DNA of 64,000 nt from Dastarcus helophoroides (GCA_028583605.1 CM053331.1:30130177-30194176), one strand, 5' to 3'. Counted from the stretch's first letter, positions 45,225-56,827 are shown. Numbers and translations: made by a program. The notes: generated from the letters alone by a model not told the origin.

Positions 45225-45802
45225 CTTTCGAGAATCAGTGGAAGAGAACTGTAAGGAGCGTTTGCGGCTAGTTACAGAGTGTTTGGCTCCTCTCGAATAG
45301 ATGGCGGTCTTAACTTAAATCTGGATATATTTAAAACGGTTATTTTTGATTTTTTTTGACTATTGGTTTTCAAAATGAGCAATAGCGCCCCAGAGTGGAG
45401 GAGAGTAGTAGTAGTAGCAGCATCAGGTGGCGTTTAATAAAATTAAGGAAAGCTGAGAAAGCTTGAAGAAGGAAGATGTGTGATAAGAATTTAAAAAAAT
45501 ATAGAGAGTTAATACTATTTCAGGTCTCACCCTTAGGATATCCTTAACTATTATAGATACAGAGTCGGTTAAATTACAGATAAAATGTCTCATTTTGTTT
45601 GTAATATTTTTGTAAAAACAGAATTAAAAATATCTCGCCTGGTTCTTGAAAAATTTTGAAAAAATCAAAAACCACCAATTTTTATTTTTTGAAATCTTTC
45701 ATTTTGTTTATAAAGATAATTTTGTAAAATTTGATATTTGGAAATAAATCATTGTATTTCAATGATAAAGTTAGATTTTATTTAAGTTTCTTAGATTTTA
45801 AA
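45225..45802. other. non-coding stretch, nothing recognised
   Basis: Contains a short (AGTAGT)n-like run (GAGAGTAGTAGTAGTAGC near 45400) but no gene or repeat family I can support. Confidence 0.45.
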
Positions 45803-46025
45803 AATCGAAAAACAAAACTTGTCCCCTGAAAGCAAGAAAGATTAAAAAACACAACAAAGGTTGCTCTAGCCCGTTTCGACAGCCAAGCTATCATCTTCAG
45901 AGAGATCTTGGCTGTCGAAACTTGTTAGAGCAACGTTTGTTGTGTTTTTTTAATCTTTATGGGTTTCAGGGGACAAGTTTTGTTTTTCAATTTTTAAAGA
46001 TAACCAAGGACCAGTCCGTTCCACC
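45803..46025. repeat. hammerhead-bearing foldback repeat, copy 4 (palindromic)
   Basis: Arms share AACTTGTCCCCTGAAAGCAA / GGGTTTCAGGGGACAAGTTT and AACACAACAAAGGTTGCTCT with its inverse; it ends AACCAAGGACCAGTCCGTTC followed by CACC. As in copy 2, the left arm holds the whole motif and the right arm begins inside stem II (CTTGGCTGTCGAAAC). Confidence 0.85.
45864..45904 (-). ncRNA. hammerhead-ribozyme-like motif, copy 4 (degraded)
   Basis: The minus strand gives CTCT, CTGAAGA, extra U, GATAGC/GCTGTC around UUG, GAAA and then CGGGCT before AGAG. The U16.1 position is C, so the pair with A15.1 and the cleavage triplet are lost. Stems I and II are intact. Confidence 0.35.
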
Positions 46026-46987
46026 AAAATTCTTAGATTTTAATAGGCGATCGTCAATTTTTTTCTTCTTAGGGGAGCCATATTAAAATTTTACATGACT
46101 GAATAGACCAAAACAATGCAGTTAGAACGATGTATGGTGTATGGGAAAAATATTTTGTCGAGCTGCTTCAAAAGTGATTTTTATGAATTTCACTAGAGGG
46201 CCATGTTGCTAAAATGGCAAGATTATTTAAAAAAAGGTCCTGCATGTCTTAAAATCGGTCTCTCGTAATTACTAGAGACCGGATTATATGCATTTGCATA
46301 TTCAAATGCATATTTCACCCATTTTCACTGGTTACTATGTATTTCACCTAAAATCTAATGATGATGCATATTTTCGCTACATTTACAATGTTTTTGCATA
46401 GGTACTTAATGAATGAAGTCTTACCAAGGGTTGAGTGGGACGTTTACTCTCCTTGGTTAAAACCAGAGACTAGTTAAAACAGTCCATCGAAAATTTATGT
46501 TCAACTAGATTGGTATCGTTTTTTCTTCAAAATTCTGATTTTTTTTGCAAAATTTGTCTTTTATTTTAAAATTTCGAATCTATTAATAAAATTTCACTTC
46601 TTTCTTATCAAAATCTGATCTCCAAAAATGATTTATTTGAAATATTAATCATTACCTTGATATATTAATCGTTAGTTGTGAGAATGAGAGAAATTTTCCA
46701 GTGTTACCCGTACAGTCTTCAAAAATGGAAAAATTTCTACCTCTCGGATGTGCGTATTCCGAGTATTAAATAATATTAACTGTAAAATCATTAATTACAA
46801 TTTTACGTCAGTTTGAAGAGCGCATCAGTCATACGAAACGTGAATTTCATACAAAATAAATTGTGTGCATATAATGCACCCAATTTCCGTCATCAGTTTC
46901 TGCAGAAAGTAACTGCCTTTCTTGTTAATTTAAACGTGTTCTGCGGTAAAACAGGATTGTGACACCACTTGGGAATTTCGAAAAAAA
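46026..46987. other. non-coding stretch, nothing recognised
   Basis: AT-rich sequence without a supported gene; part (46500-46620) resembles the T-rich quasi-repeat. A Met-poor, stop-rich composition in all frames argues against coding. Confidence 0.45.
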
Positions 46988-47055
46988 GTGTTGTGGTTAG
47001 GTTTAGCGTTGTCACGTGAAAGACCGGGGTTCGATTCCACACCAATTCTAACGAA
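46988..47055 (+). pseudogene. tRNA-Asp-like relic (possible SINE head)
   Basis: GTGTTGTGGTTAGG resembles the tRNA-Asp D-arm/A-box, TTGTCAC is a GUC anticodon loop, and AGACCGGGGTTCGATTCC is an intact B-box/T-arm. The acceptor and anticodon stems do not pair, so it is not a functional tRNA. A tRNA-derived SINE or tRNA pseudogene fits. Confidence 0.6.
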
Positions 47056-47372
47056 TTATTTTCCTAAAAATTTATTATAAATTGACATTATTGTTTTAAT
47101 GTAATCAGAAAAGTTAAATTTCGGATAAGTTTATCTTCTCAATATTAAAAAAGTCACTTCACAAAATACGTAGATGTCATTGGATGCAAATAAAGCCCTA
47201 TTAAAAATTAGGTTATGAGTCTCACGTTTTTTTTATTTACAGCCTTTACATCGGTTTGTGTACGAGATCAAAAAGTAAGGTGACTTTTCAAGTTTCGTGG
47301 GCAACGTACATTCGATTATCGATTTGTTGTTGTGTTGGTACACATGTCCCGAACATATATATGTTCACAGTT

Positions 47373-47683
47373 TCACATATATGTAATACTTCTATATGGC
47401 GTGTTTTGTACCTTCGATTGTGTTCAAAAGGCGCGATGGATATATATGTTTGTCTTTTTGGGGGACAGAATTTATTAACCAATCCCGCTTCTCGTCAGTT
47501 ATCTTTGTTGTCATTCATTTATTAGTGTTCCCGCCCATCTTGTCATCTGTTCCCGTTATAAATGAATGAATGCTTGTCCTCCAAAGAGTACGACATATAC
47601 TTTTATCTCACCTTTTTGACAACGCATTTTGTAGTGGCGATTATACACAACACGCCATATAGAAGTATTACATATATGCAGTT
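47373..47683. repeat. foldback repeat, about 310 bp
   Basis: Left arm ACATATATGTAATACTTCTA followed by TATGGCGTGTTTTGTA (from 47374) is inverted at 47643-47680 (TACACAACACGCCATATAGA onward). Weaker pairing continues inward (TTTGTCTTTTTGGGGGACA against TGTCCTCCAAAGAG). It is non-coding; a MITE or a foldback. Confidence 0.75.
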
Positions 47684-48770
47684 TCAAGAAGATATGTAGT
47701 AGGGGTGTCGATTCCTTTTTAAAATAATCGATGCGAATCGTGCGCAAAAGAATCGATTCCCGATGAAACTGGGTGCTGAATGATCGATTTTCGATTAATC
47801 GCCTTGTTGGTGACATTTTAAAACATTTCTAGTAAAATAAAAATTGAACGATAATGATGAATTATCGTCATATTTCCTATATCAGAAATATGAACATTAA
47901 GTGATACAAAGGTTAAAATGTTGTGACAAAACATTCAAAAATGGAAATTACGTAATAATTTATGGGCAACGCAAAGCTTAAAGAAAATGGCGCCACCATT
48001 ATGTCCAAATTGTGGTTACAGTTGGGCCCTTTTATTGTATTCTATGCTTTGCATGTTTTTTGTATATAACTCAGTGGCGGCTGGTGACTTTTTGACAGGG
48101 GGTGCGCAGATGCAAAAATATTAGTAGTTAAGAGTTTAGGTGACTCCAGTGTCATAGCAAGATACTAAATTTAAGAGAAACAAAAGTGACACAAAAGATG
48201 TGATATTTAATAGTATTTTTACGAATTAAATTTAATGACAATCTTATAATTTCCATTTCATGAAAACTGCATTTGGAAATAAAATATATTTTATTACAAG
48301 GTTCTAATTAAACTCCACAAAAACACAAAAAAAAATATTTTTTAAACAAAATCCGCTCTACGATCTTTTAAAGAAATAAAGTGTTCATTACTTTCTCATC
48401 AACATTGTTTAAATCCAAATCTATAAATGAATAATTAGACCCTAGAATGGGTACTGCTATCTCTTTGTGAATAGCGGTACTATTAGCAGTTAGGTCTGTA
48501 AGCGGCACAATTAGCAATCACAATCAGATCAGCCGGGACCTACGCATTTAGCATCATCATCAACGTAAATACACATTCCAAACTCTGACTCGCACTCACC
48601 GTTTGGCAATATCGCACATGCGCGGAGCGGCGTACCCCGGGCTAGCTTTAACGTGGTGTTCTGTAGTTTATTTCTCCGTATCCCATGAAGACCGTTCATA
48701 GGCATTGCACGGCATCCTCGCTAGGTGCATTATTCTGCGCGCACCAACTTATTTAAATTTCCTTATAATA

Positions 48771-48774
<4 letters not shown>

Positions 48775-48815
<41 letters not shown>
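48775..48815. repeat. (AT)n microsatellite, left
   Basis: About 20 uninterrupted AT units, at the point where the intact hAT copy has only CATATTATATATTATGAGG (near 32915). It marks the left edge of the interruption of the second hAT copy. Confidence 0.95.
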
Positions 48816-48818
<3 letters not shown>

Positions 48819-49253
48819 TTGCAACATGTACTATGTGACCTGCAAAAATTATATGTAGCATTCGCTGTGACCTCTTATATTTCGCTGTGGCCTCCAGGTC
48901 TGCAGGTCACAACGTACCCCAGCTTAAAATTCACCCATGTCTTCGGAATGCTATTTAGAGCTCATAACCGAGAATTTTGCAAAAGGTCATTTCGACCACC
49001 TGGTACCGGCAAAAGTGTCCGGTTAGTTCAGCACTTTGCCGCTGGCGCTGGAGGTCTATATGCATTATATGTGCTACGTACCGTGTGGCCTTTGCGCATA
49101 TTTGACCAAGTGAAATTGTATGGCTCGTACGTTAGGCCCTTTCGCCAGCGGCAACGTCGAAATGCCGCATCCTCTATCGCATTTCGCGACTTCTCTTTCT
49201 AAATTACTACATAGCTGTGCGACGAGTTTCGTTTTGGATTTAAAATAGTCTCC

Positions 49254-49493
49254 GTGCGGGGAACTCTACTCTCCGTACCTACTTTACTCATAAACAAGCG
49301 CCAGCGTCTACTATTTATGATTTCGTTATTAGTGGAGATAGAAAATCGGTTAAATGGGCAAAGTATTGCAGACTTTTATGGCTATGAACATGACATTAAG
49401 AAGATAATTGAATACCGGCTTGTTTTAAATTCTGCTGAAAATTCTTTATTTGTAGTCCGATTAAGAAAAAGACCGCTAATCATTTTGGCATAG
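49254..49493 (+). pseudogene. unrecognised coding-like fragment A (in the 5.5-kb segment)
   Basis: An open frame of 79 codons; the part from 49323 reads LLVEIENRLNGQSIADFYGY and then EHDIKKIIEYRLVLNSAENS. Its composition is far more protein-like (balanced Glu, Asn, Tyr, Ile) than the Phe/Lys ORFs of the window. I cannot assign a domain. It could be an exon of the element's own gene or a fragment of another mobile element. Confidence 0.3.
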
Positions 49494-52400
49494 TTTCTCA
49501 AAATCTTCACAGTAATGCGATTAAGTATTTTTATGTTGAATAATTTCTGAGAAAATTATATCTGCTTAGTTTTTATTATAGACGTTATATTGGATTATTT
49601 TCTTTTCCTAATTCAGTCAAAAGTGAAACACAGTAGTTGTCTCAAAAAAATTTATTTCAAGTAGTAAGCCATGTAAAAATAACTTTCTTGAATAAATAAA
49701 TGCATTAATAACTTCGATGTATAAATAAATTTTTTTTCGACCGTGTACGTATCTGGTCCTTTCAAGAAAATAAACTGAATAAATTTGAGCTTTAAGGTCT
49801 TATAGATTTAAAGTTTACTAGGTCCTGCAAACATTTTAAAAATTGATAGTATTTTGAATGTATATAATTATTTTTAGTTCGTTTTGGATTTTGTAATGAA
49901 AATCTGACAAAAATTTTAATATGTAAGAGGTAGCTACTCGGCTTGTCAAATAATAGTCTTCTAGTAACAAAATTTATTCACTCGATCACACTTGCCATAT
50001 TGTAACATGAACGACTGTATATCAACTTGAATCGACTTGTCTTTCTAATGTCTAATAATGCGCGGGAGCAGCCAGTGACAGTCAAGCAGGCGTCTGTCAT
50101 TGCGGTTGACCGCCAAATTTAAATTTAAATTTTATCGTCCTACAAATAATAGGGCTAATAAGTTTTCCATACCAGTGACACAAGAAAGTTGCCCAACGTT
50201 ACCAGAACTGTGATCGACAGATATCAGAGGCGTAGCGCCCCCTGAGATACAAATTCAGAGGGCGGCACATTGTGATCTAGCAGGATCAGATAACTTTGTT
50301 GCCATCGGAATATGTCGTCATTAGTACTATTAGTACTACCTATGCTCTTGTATTAGAGTTTTTCTATTTAATTTATTAGATATATTTTGTTGAGGAAATT
50401 CATGATACTTCCAGCGGCGGTTTAGGTAAAAATTTTTTAGGCTTGAACTGTTAAAATGAAAGAAATAAGTAGGTATTCTAATGAAGTTTGAAAAAGAAAC
50501 CAAGCATTTAAATTCAGTCAATAAATAATTTAGTAATTTGTATTGGGAAACAGTTTTGAAGAAATAGTTACAATTTAACATAAAATTAGCATTGTATAAA
50601 AAAACATTAAAAATTTTAAAAATATTAGTTATTGTTTTTGTTTAATGATTCAAAATTTCTTGAAAATTTAAAATTGTCACAGAATAGTCGAATTTTTTTG
50701 AAATATCTCACATTCATTCAATGTTAAGACTTTTTTTTTAAATGTTAATTTGTTTTAATTAATCTCTTCATTTTAAACTCCGGGTTTTAGGAAGCAGTAA
50801 AATTTTGAAAAAAAAATAAAATTTTGCTCAACTTTTAAAATATCTAAAAAAAGTTGAAATTTTAAGGAAGTTTGTCCTTTTTTAGAATATTATCTGTTTT
50901 AACAAAATTCTCAATACCAACTTGCAACCTTACCATAATAAAATAATTTTAAATTATTTTAACCTTCATTATATTAAACAATATGACGTCACACTTTGTA
51001 TAAACTGTTACATGTAGAATATTATTACCATTTTGTTTTAAGTTAGTTACCCAAATTACACCAAATTCCAATCAAAATGGCGAGAAGATTATAATCGTTT
51101 GAAAAAACCGCATTTCGAAGATTTTTTCCAAAATAAAATTGTCAATAAATTAAGGAATACAGCAATTAGCCATCTAGACGCTCAAATATGAAATATCCAT
51201 GTTTCAATTAATGGAAAAAGCAGGAAATGATAGATTAAGTAGATTTTTTTAAAATGTTTAACTATATTCTAATAGATGACAGCACTGGTTTTTCAACATA
51301 AATATTTACATTGAGCATTTAAATACAACCGAAAATTCAAACATTTCGCCGCTCTCTAGATGCCAAAACATGAAATATATGTTTGAATTAATAGAAAAAG
51401 CAGTAAGTGATGCCTTAGGATTTATCTTTTAATGTTAGCTATATTCTGAAAGATGACACCACCACCTTTTAAACAAGATTAAATACAATTAAAAATGCAA
51501 ACGTATTCACTAATCTTGAATTTGGCGCCATTAGAGGGGAAACGAACGTCAAGATATTAATCATCTTTCATAACATTGCAATGCGAAAATAATTCTTACT
51601 GCCGCTTGTCGTAAGTCTTAGTACGTAGCTGTAATTAGAGTCAGTACAAATACCATAAAATGTACAAGTTTAACTTGCAGAGCCAGTGTAAGACGCAAAT
51701 ATTATGTTTTAAAAAACGCGGGCCTGCCAACTTAAATGTCCAACCAATAGAAATTCACAGATCACCTGAAAAATTTGAACCAATAACATTTTAGAATGCG
51801 TCGCGGTTTTTAACGCTACATTTAAATATTGCTTCCAGCACATTCATTACAGAAAATGTGTGAACAATACTTCGTATTATTTGTTGCCCCTGACTTAATT
51901 CAACATTAGCCAAATTTCTCATTTGCTGTTAAATTATGTGTAATTGTTTAGTATTGATAAGATTTAATTACTTTGAGATACGTTATGAAACATATTCACA
52001 AATGTCTGGATTTTCAGTACCTTTGCCTCCGACTTATCTCCATACCACCTTCATAAATCTTTCAAGTATTATATCATGATATTTGTCAAAAAATAAAGTG
52101 AAATTAAGTCGAAATATAAAAAAGATGTTTGGTAATCATCTGAAAAAAAAAACAGTTATTCGAATTTTTATTTGACATTAAGAGAAATAAATAATAACAA
52201 TAATATAAAATAAATATACAATACTTGAATAAAGGTCTTTGAATAAGATATTATGTTCTGTAGCACTGAAATAAAGCCCTTCGATTAAACTATTACCTGT
52301 TAAAAAGTTACAATTATACAATGAAACTTTGCATTATAGTTATCACAATGTATCATTTGTTAGGAATTTTATATCATTTAAATTACATGTGCTTAAAAAT

Positions 52401-53547
52401 CAAAAAAAATCGCACTGAAAGGGGTTTGTATAAATTGTAAAACCATATGTGCATATATGAATGAAAAATTGGATTTTCAAAAAGTAAGGCACAGTTATTT
52501 TATATGCTCACTTTATTCATGCATTACTTTTAATAAGTACACTTGTTCTATAAAGCGGTATTACGTGGAATTTGTTCACTTAGATTTTAGGTAATACCAA
52601 GGAAAACTATAGAGAACTATACACTATGATTGTCTGAACACTGAAACCGTTAATGCATTAACATTTCTTGCATAAATTCTTCAAAACTAAAAATGTGGTT
52701 GTTTAATTCACAATTGTGTATCTTCATCTGGAATAATTGATCGGGAGCATCGTTGTCTGGAACTTATCTAGAAGCCCTTGTTAAAAGACGTAGACTCCGT
52801 TTATGCAGAATTTTGAACACTAAAATAAGACTATCGTTACCAGTGATACATGTGAACATACCCTACCAAAATAATTTTAAAATTTGTCATATTTACCTTA
52901 TTACATGCCAAAATTGAGCGCCGGTTTCTCAACATACTTGAAAACCAAAAATAAATGTTCAAAAAATTACATTAACCTCAACGAGTCATTGCTTCAATGA
53001 CAGATGACAGAAGGTTTTGTTAACAATATCTACTTATGCTCGCATGTATTAAAAGAACAATTTGTCTACAAAGCAGCGGAGTAAATTTATATGTACTTAA
53101 TTTTTCAGGATGCGGTGGCGGCAAATTCAAATATTTATTGATAATAACATATCTTTACTGACATATAAGTATTATTTATGAGTTAATTCTTTCATGCTGG
53201 TGTCTAAATGAAGTGAAATTTACATTTAAAAAAAGTCAAATCAATAAACCACCAGATTTGGGACATTCTTGGACAGGCCGAACATGATTTTTAAGAACTC
53301 CTCTTTCTTGATAATTTCTTAAGAGCAAAAAAATACCTAGTACTAAGACGAAAGTGTTACTAAACATTTTGTCAATCATAATTATTTAAGCGACATTTTA
53401 TCTAACATATGGATCGGCAGGAGGGAAGGTGTAGAGAGGTTAATCATTTGGTTTTTTTTTTTCGCCCCACACTTCTTATTGTGGTCCAATTGATTAGTAA
53501 AATTCACATGGAAATTAAAATTATTTGAATTGAATTTTTGTTTACAG
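49494..53547. other. interior of the 5.5-kb segment, no gene recognised
   Basis: About 4 kb of AT-rich sequence with no supported ORF, RNA gene or tandem repeat. If fragments A to C belong to one gene, this would be intron sequence. Confidence 0.4.
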
Positions 53548-53683
53548 GAATGTCTCGAAAAATATCAATGATAATGTCAGTTACATATCATCTAACTATG
53601 ATGATTTAAAAAAAATTGGCGATGACTTCATAATTCGAAATCCAAAAATTATCGAATGTCTACAATTTGCAAAAAAATTATTG
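53548..53683 (+). other. exon-like open frame B (in the 5.5-kb segment)
   Basis: Preceded by a strong acceptor (TTGAATTTTTGTTTACAG, AG at 53546-53547) and followed by a GT donor at 53684. The frame reads NVSKNINDNVSYISSNYDDL then KKIGDDFIIRNPKIIECLQF and stays open to 53719. It looks like a real exon but belongs to no family I recognise. Confidence 0.35.
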
Positions 53684-53877
53684 GTAAAATTTATATATCA
53701 GAATCGACCGCTTCTATAATTTTATTTTAAATTTTAGCCATTTTCATTTTATTTGCATATGCAATATTCTGGTTTTGGAAACATGTTTAAAAAATCAAGC
53801 AAATATAATAGCCATGTTATGTGTAATTTATTTATTTTAAATGGGATAATTTCTGCCATAATACAAATTTAACATTC

Positions 53878-54272
53878 AACGCAGCATTTGCGTTAGAGCG
53901 AGTAAACCCAAATAGACTGGAAAGCTATTTAGTAAAAGCGCTTTTTGAATGCAGCGCCTTTATCTTACCCAGTATTGAAACGCAAAATCTATCCGTAATC
54001 CCTAATTGATATATAGTGCAGAAGATCATAGAAAAAATGCATCTTATGGCCTTCCTTACGATTCAATACTTGGCAACGTTGAGGAAGGCTACAACGAACG
54101 AGCGGTTAAAATAATTGCTCTATATATTGCAGGTAACAGTGAACGGCGTGTGCAATTTTTGTTTGAAAATTTATTTTGCGAAAATCGCTTCCCCTCTCTA
54201 GGAATCTTGAAAATAGAGTTCCCCCTAAACACATATATGACAAAAGTTTGCCATAAATATTGTCAGGACTAG
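53878..54272 (+). pseudogene. unrecognised coding-like fragment C, frameshifted (in the 5.5-kb segment)
   Basis: Two adjoining frames: 53878-54009 (NAAFALERVNPNRLESYLVK, ALFECSAFILPSIETQNLSV) and 54006-54272 (YSAEDHRKNASYGLPYDSIL, VEEGYNERAVKIIALYIAGN). The stop/overlap at 54006-54009 suggests one former protein of about 130 residues broken by a frameshift. No motif is recognised. Confidence 0.35.
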
Positions 54273-54325
54273 TGGAGGTCAGGTCGTCTTATATATACCA
54301 TGCAGGTCACAAAGATAGAAATATA

Positions 54326-54327
<2 letters not shown>

Positions 54328-54383
<56 letters not shown>
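54328..54383. repeat. (AT)n microsatellite, right
   Basis: About 27 uninterrupted AT units. With the left run at 48775 it brackets the 5.5-kb segment inside the second hAT copy. Confidence 0.95.
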
Positions 54384-54385
<2 letters not shown>

Positions 54386-55081
54386 GGAATCAAACGTTGG
54401 TGTATTTTATTCCAAGTCATTCACAAGTATTATTAGTTAATTAGTATGTCATTATTTTGTGTTTAAAAATGTGATAAATCCAAGTCTTTTACATTAAACA
54501 GAAAATAATAGATCGCTCATTTCACGAGGAGCGCGCGCTCTTGCGCTCTTTAAGACCAGCCGCCACTGATATAACTGCTAGTTGACTAACTGAGGTTAGT
54601 GTTTACGATTGTGATTTTGTTTTTTATGGATTTTCGGTGTAATTTTAAAATAAGTGGACAAAACAAATATGTTCATTGAACAATCGACGAAATAAAATGT
54701 AACTGACCAAACACACTGACAACCGACAGAATAACCCTCTAACAGCACAAACCACTGTTATGGTGCCACAGTTATCTTTCCTATTCAGTCAACGACATAA
54801 TGAATGAAAAGAAAGTTAATGCTGCCATCTGTTGGCTTATTAACGTAGCTATTGCTAGTAGATGGAAGTGGAGAATAACCTAACGACATAAATACACTTA
54901 CATAAAACATTTTTGTCATTAAATTTACAGTGACCTGCATGTAAGGTAAATCGATCCGATTCTTAGGTTTTTTGAATCGTTCATTAGATCGTGTATTTGA
55001 GATCGATCTAAAAAATCGACCTTGAGACTTAAAAAAATCGATTTTTCGATTAGTCGATCTGAGATCGACACACTTAGTACG

Positions 55082-55675
55082 CAGGGTTGCCAGTGGTAGC
55101 GGAATTCAGCTATTGGTAGCGACTTCTGAAGCATTTAGCGGAGTAGCGGCGGCGAAGATAAAGTAGGTAGCGGTATTTTGAGGGCCCTAGATTTTTACAT
55201 TTTATTTTTAAAAAACGACTCAAGGGTAAATAAACTAGTTGTTGAAAAACTTACATAACGATTTATTCTATGGTGCCATCTGACAGAGAGCAATTAACAA
55301 CAATTTTACGTGTAGAAAGTCAATCACAATCATTGCAGAAATCTTTAGAAAATTTAATTTTTATTTTTTCTATGGAAAAATATGTATTTCCCCGAAGATA
55401 CCATGTTACTTGACGACTTTGAAGCCATTTAAAATAGCTCTCAGCTAGGGTGGTAGCTCTTTTTTATTTTTAGTTAGCAAACTTTATTTTAAAGGTGAAC
55501 GAAAGGTTTTTTATATATTTGGCTTTAATTACCCTCCGAAGGCAAAAAAAATGTATTTATCTTTTAAGGTCAAGTTTTTTTGTAGAATTCTCTACCCTTT
55601 CTGTGTTGGGTAGCGGCCGGTAGCGGAATTTTAGAGATCCGGTAGACATTTGGCATTGAACCACTGGCAAAACTG
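55082..55675. mobile_element. hAT-type MITE (594 bp)
   Basis: Ends CAGGGTTGCCAGTGG and (complement) CAGTTTTGCCAGTGG match at 13 of 15 positions. Flanks TTAGTACG (55074-55081) and CTAGTACA (55676-55683) agree at 6 of 8 positions, consistent with an aged 8-bp hAT duplication. GTAGCGG modules recur at both ends. No coding capacity. Confidence 0.8.
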
Positions 55676-55766
55676 CTAGTACATAGCACACTTAGTTTGT
55701 TTTTGACAGATAAAAAGGTTATACGTATTTTGTTGCGTTCGGAGATTTTCTATTATTATAAAAAAA

Positions 55767-56827
55767 ATGGAGCAAAGAATTTGCATCAAAGTTTGTGTGA
55801 AAAATGGAATCAAGGGCTCTAAAAACACTTGGAATGTTGACAGTGGCGTACGGTGAGTCTGCTCTAAGTAAAAAAAGTGTTTACAAGTGATACAAACTCT
55901 TCCAAGATGGCCTAGAAGAAGCCGATGACAAACCTCGCTCTGGAAGCCCACAGCACATCAACAATAGGAGATATCGTCGAAGCTGTGAAGAAAATTGTTT
56001 TTGAAAATTGTCGAATTGCCATAAGAGAAGTTGCTGAGGATGTTTTGGCATATCAGTCGGCTCGTGTCATGTAATTTTTTCGGATGTTTTGGGCATGAGA
56101 CGTGCGACAGCGAAGTTTGTTCCGAAACTTCTGAATTTTGATTAGAAGAACCGTCGCATGAGCATTGTTCAGGAACTCTTGAATGACGCCAGTGATGATC
56201 CTGATTTGCTCAAAAGGGCCATAACTGGTGACGAATCATGGATATATGGTATGACGCCGAAACCAAAGCCCAATCGTCTCAATGGAGAGCCAGGAGAGCC
56301 AAGATCGAAAAAAGCACGCAAAGTCCGACCAAATGTCAACGTTTTGCTCACTGTTTATTTCGACTACCATGGCCTAGTGCATCCGGAGTTTTTACCTCAA
56401 GGTCGTACGGTCAATAAGAAGTATTACCTTGAAGTTATGCGCCGTTTGCGAGAAGCAATACGAAGAAAACGTCCGGAATTGTGGAAAAATAATTTATGGC
56501 TTTTGTATTACGATAATGCACCTGCTCATCGTCGTTGCTTGTGAGAAGTTTTTTGGCCAAAAACAACACGACAATCATGACTTAGCCACCATATTCACCG
56601 GATTTCGCCCTCTGCGACTTTTTCCCGTTCCCAAAACTTAAAAGACCTATGAAAGGACGGAGATTCGCAACGATTGATGAAACAAAAATGCATCGCTAGA
56701 GGAATTCAAGGCTATACCAAAAAGTGCTTATGAGAAGTGCTTTGAAGATTGGAAAAAGCGTTGGCACAAGTGCATTGTATCTGAGGGGGATTACTTTGAA
56801 GGGGACAGTATAAATGTTGGTGGATAA
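55767..56827 (+). pseudogene. mariner transposase relic (DD34D family)
   Basis: Begins MEQRICIKVCVKNGIKGSKN and keeps fragments of the helix-turn-helix region (VYK, LFQDGLEEADDKPRSGSP). The best block (56158-56544) reads AITGDESWIYG (first catalytic Asp), then VHPEFLPQGRTVNKKYYLEV, LREAIRRKRPELWKNNLWLL and YYDNAPAHR (second Asp). After a frameshift the third motif SPDFALCDFF can still be read near 56598, and the tail AIPKSAYEKCFEDWKKRWHK ends with INVGG and TAA at 56825. Stops near 55855-55890 and the frameshift make it non-functional. The enzyme cuts and pastes the element at TA sites. Confidence 0.92.

Larger units (their letters stand above)
48834..54311 (+). mobile_element. unrecognised 5.5-kb segment with TGTGACCTGCA inverted ends
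   Basis: Perfect 11-bp inverted ends: TGTGACCTGCA at 48834-48844 and TGCAGGTCACA at 54301-54311. The ends are enriched in GACCT/AGGTC modules (48867-48915, 54270-54310). The segment sits inside the AT run of a hAT copy. Coding-like blocks, all on the plus strand, occur at 49255-49493, 53548-53683 and 53878-54272, and none matches a family I know. A GC-rich inverted pair TGCCGCTGGCG / CGCCAGCGGCA lies at 49037-49047 and 49143-49153. No target duplication is clear because the flanks are AT repeats. Confidence 0.55.
48072..54568 (-). mobile_element. hAT element, second copy, inverted, internally deleted and interrupted
   Basis: Termini CAGTGGCGGCTGG / CCAGCCGCCACTG with a perfect 8-bp duplication ATATAACT (48064-48071 and 54569-54576). 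The right end read on the minus strand (CTTAAAGAGCGCAAGAGCGC) matches the left end of the copy at 32733. Most of the transposase is missing: sequence matching the 3' end of that copy joins sequence matching its 5' UTR near 48420-48440. The element is split at an AT-rich site by (AT)n runs and a 5.5-kb segment. Confidence 0.93.
47700..55077. mobile_element. possible outer element with TAGGGGTGTCGAT ends, hosting the nested hAT
   Basis: The left end TAGGGGTGTCGATTCC and the complement of the right end TAAGTGTGTCGATCTC are similar, and both ends carry clustered ATCGATT modules (47705-47805 and 54945-55070). If correct, the element minus the nested hAT and one duplication is about 0.9 kb. No target duplication could be matched, so this is tentative. 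Confidence 0.45.

Noticed and set aside
46988..47055. Functional tRNA-Asp gene
   Set aside because: The acceptor stem and anticodon stem do not pair; only the boxes and the T-arm survive.
48943..49202. Walker A-like PPGTGKS in an ORF of the 5.5-kb segment
   Set aside because: No Walker B, sensor or other ATPase motif follows, and the frame starts in the AT microsatellite. The sequence also contains an 11-bp inverted repeat, so it is more likely regulatory or structural DNA.
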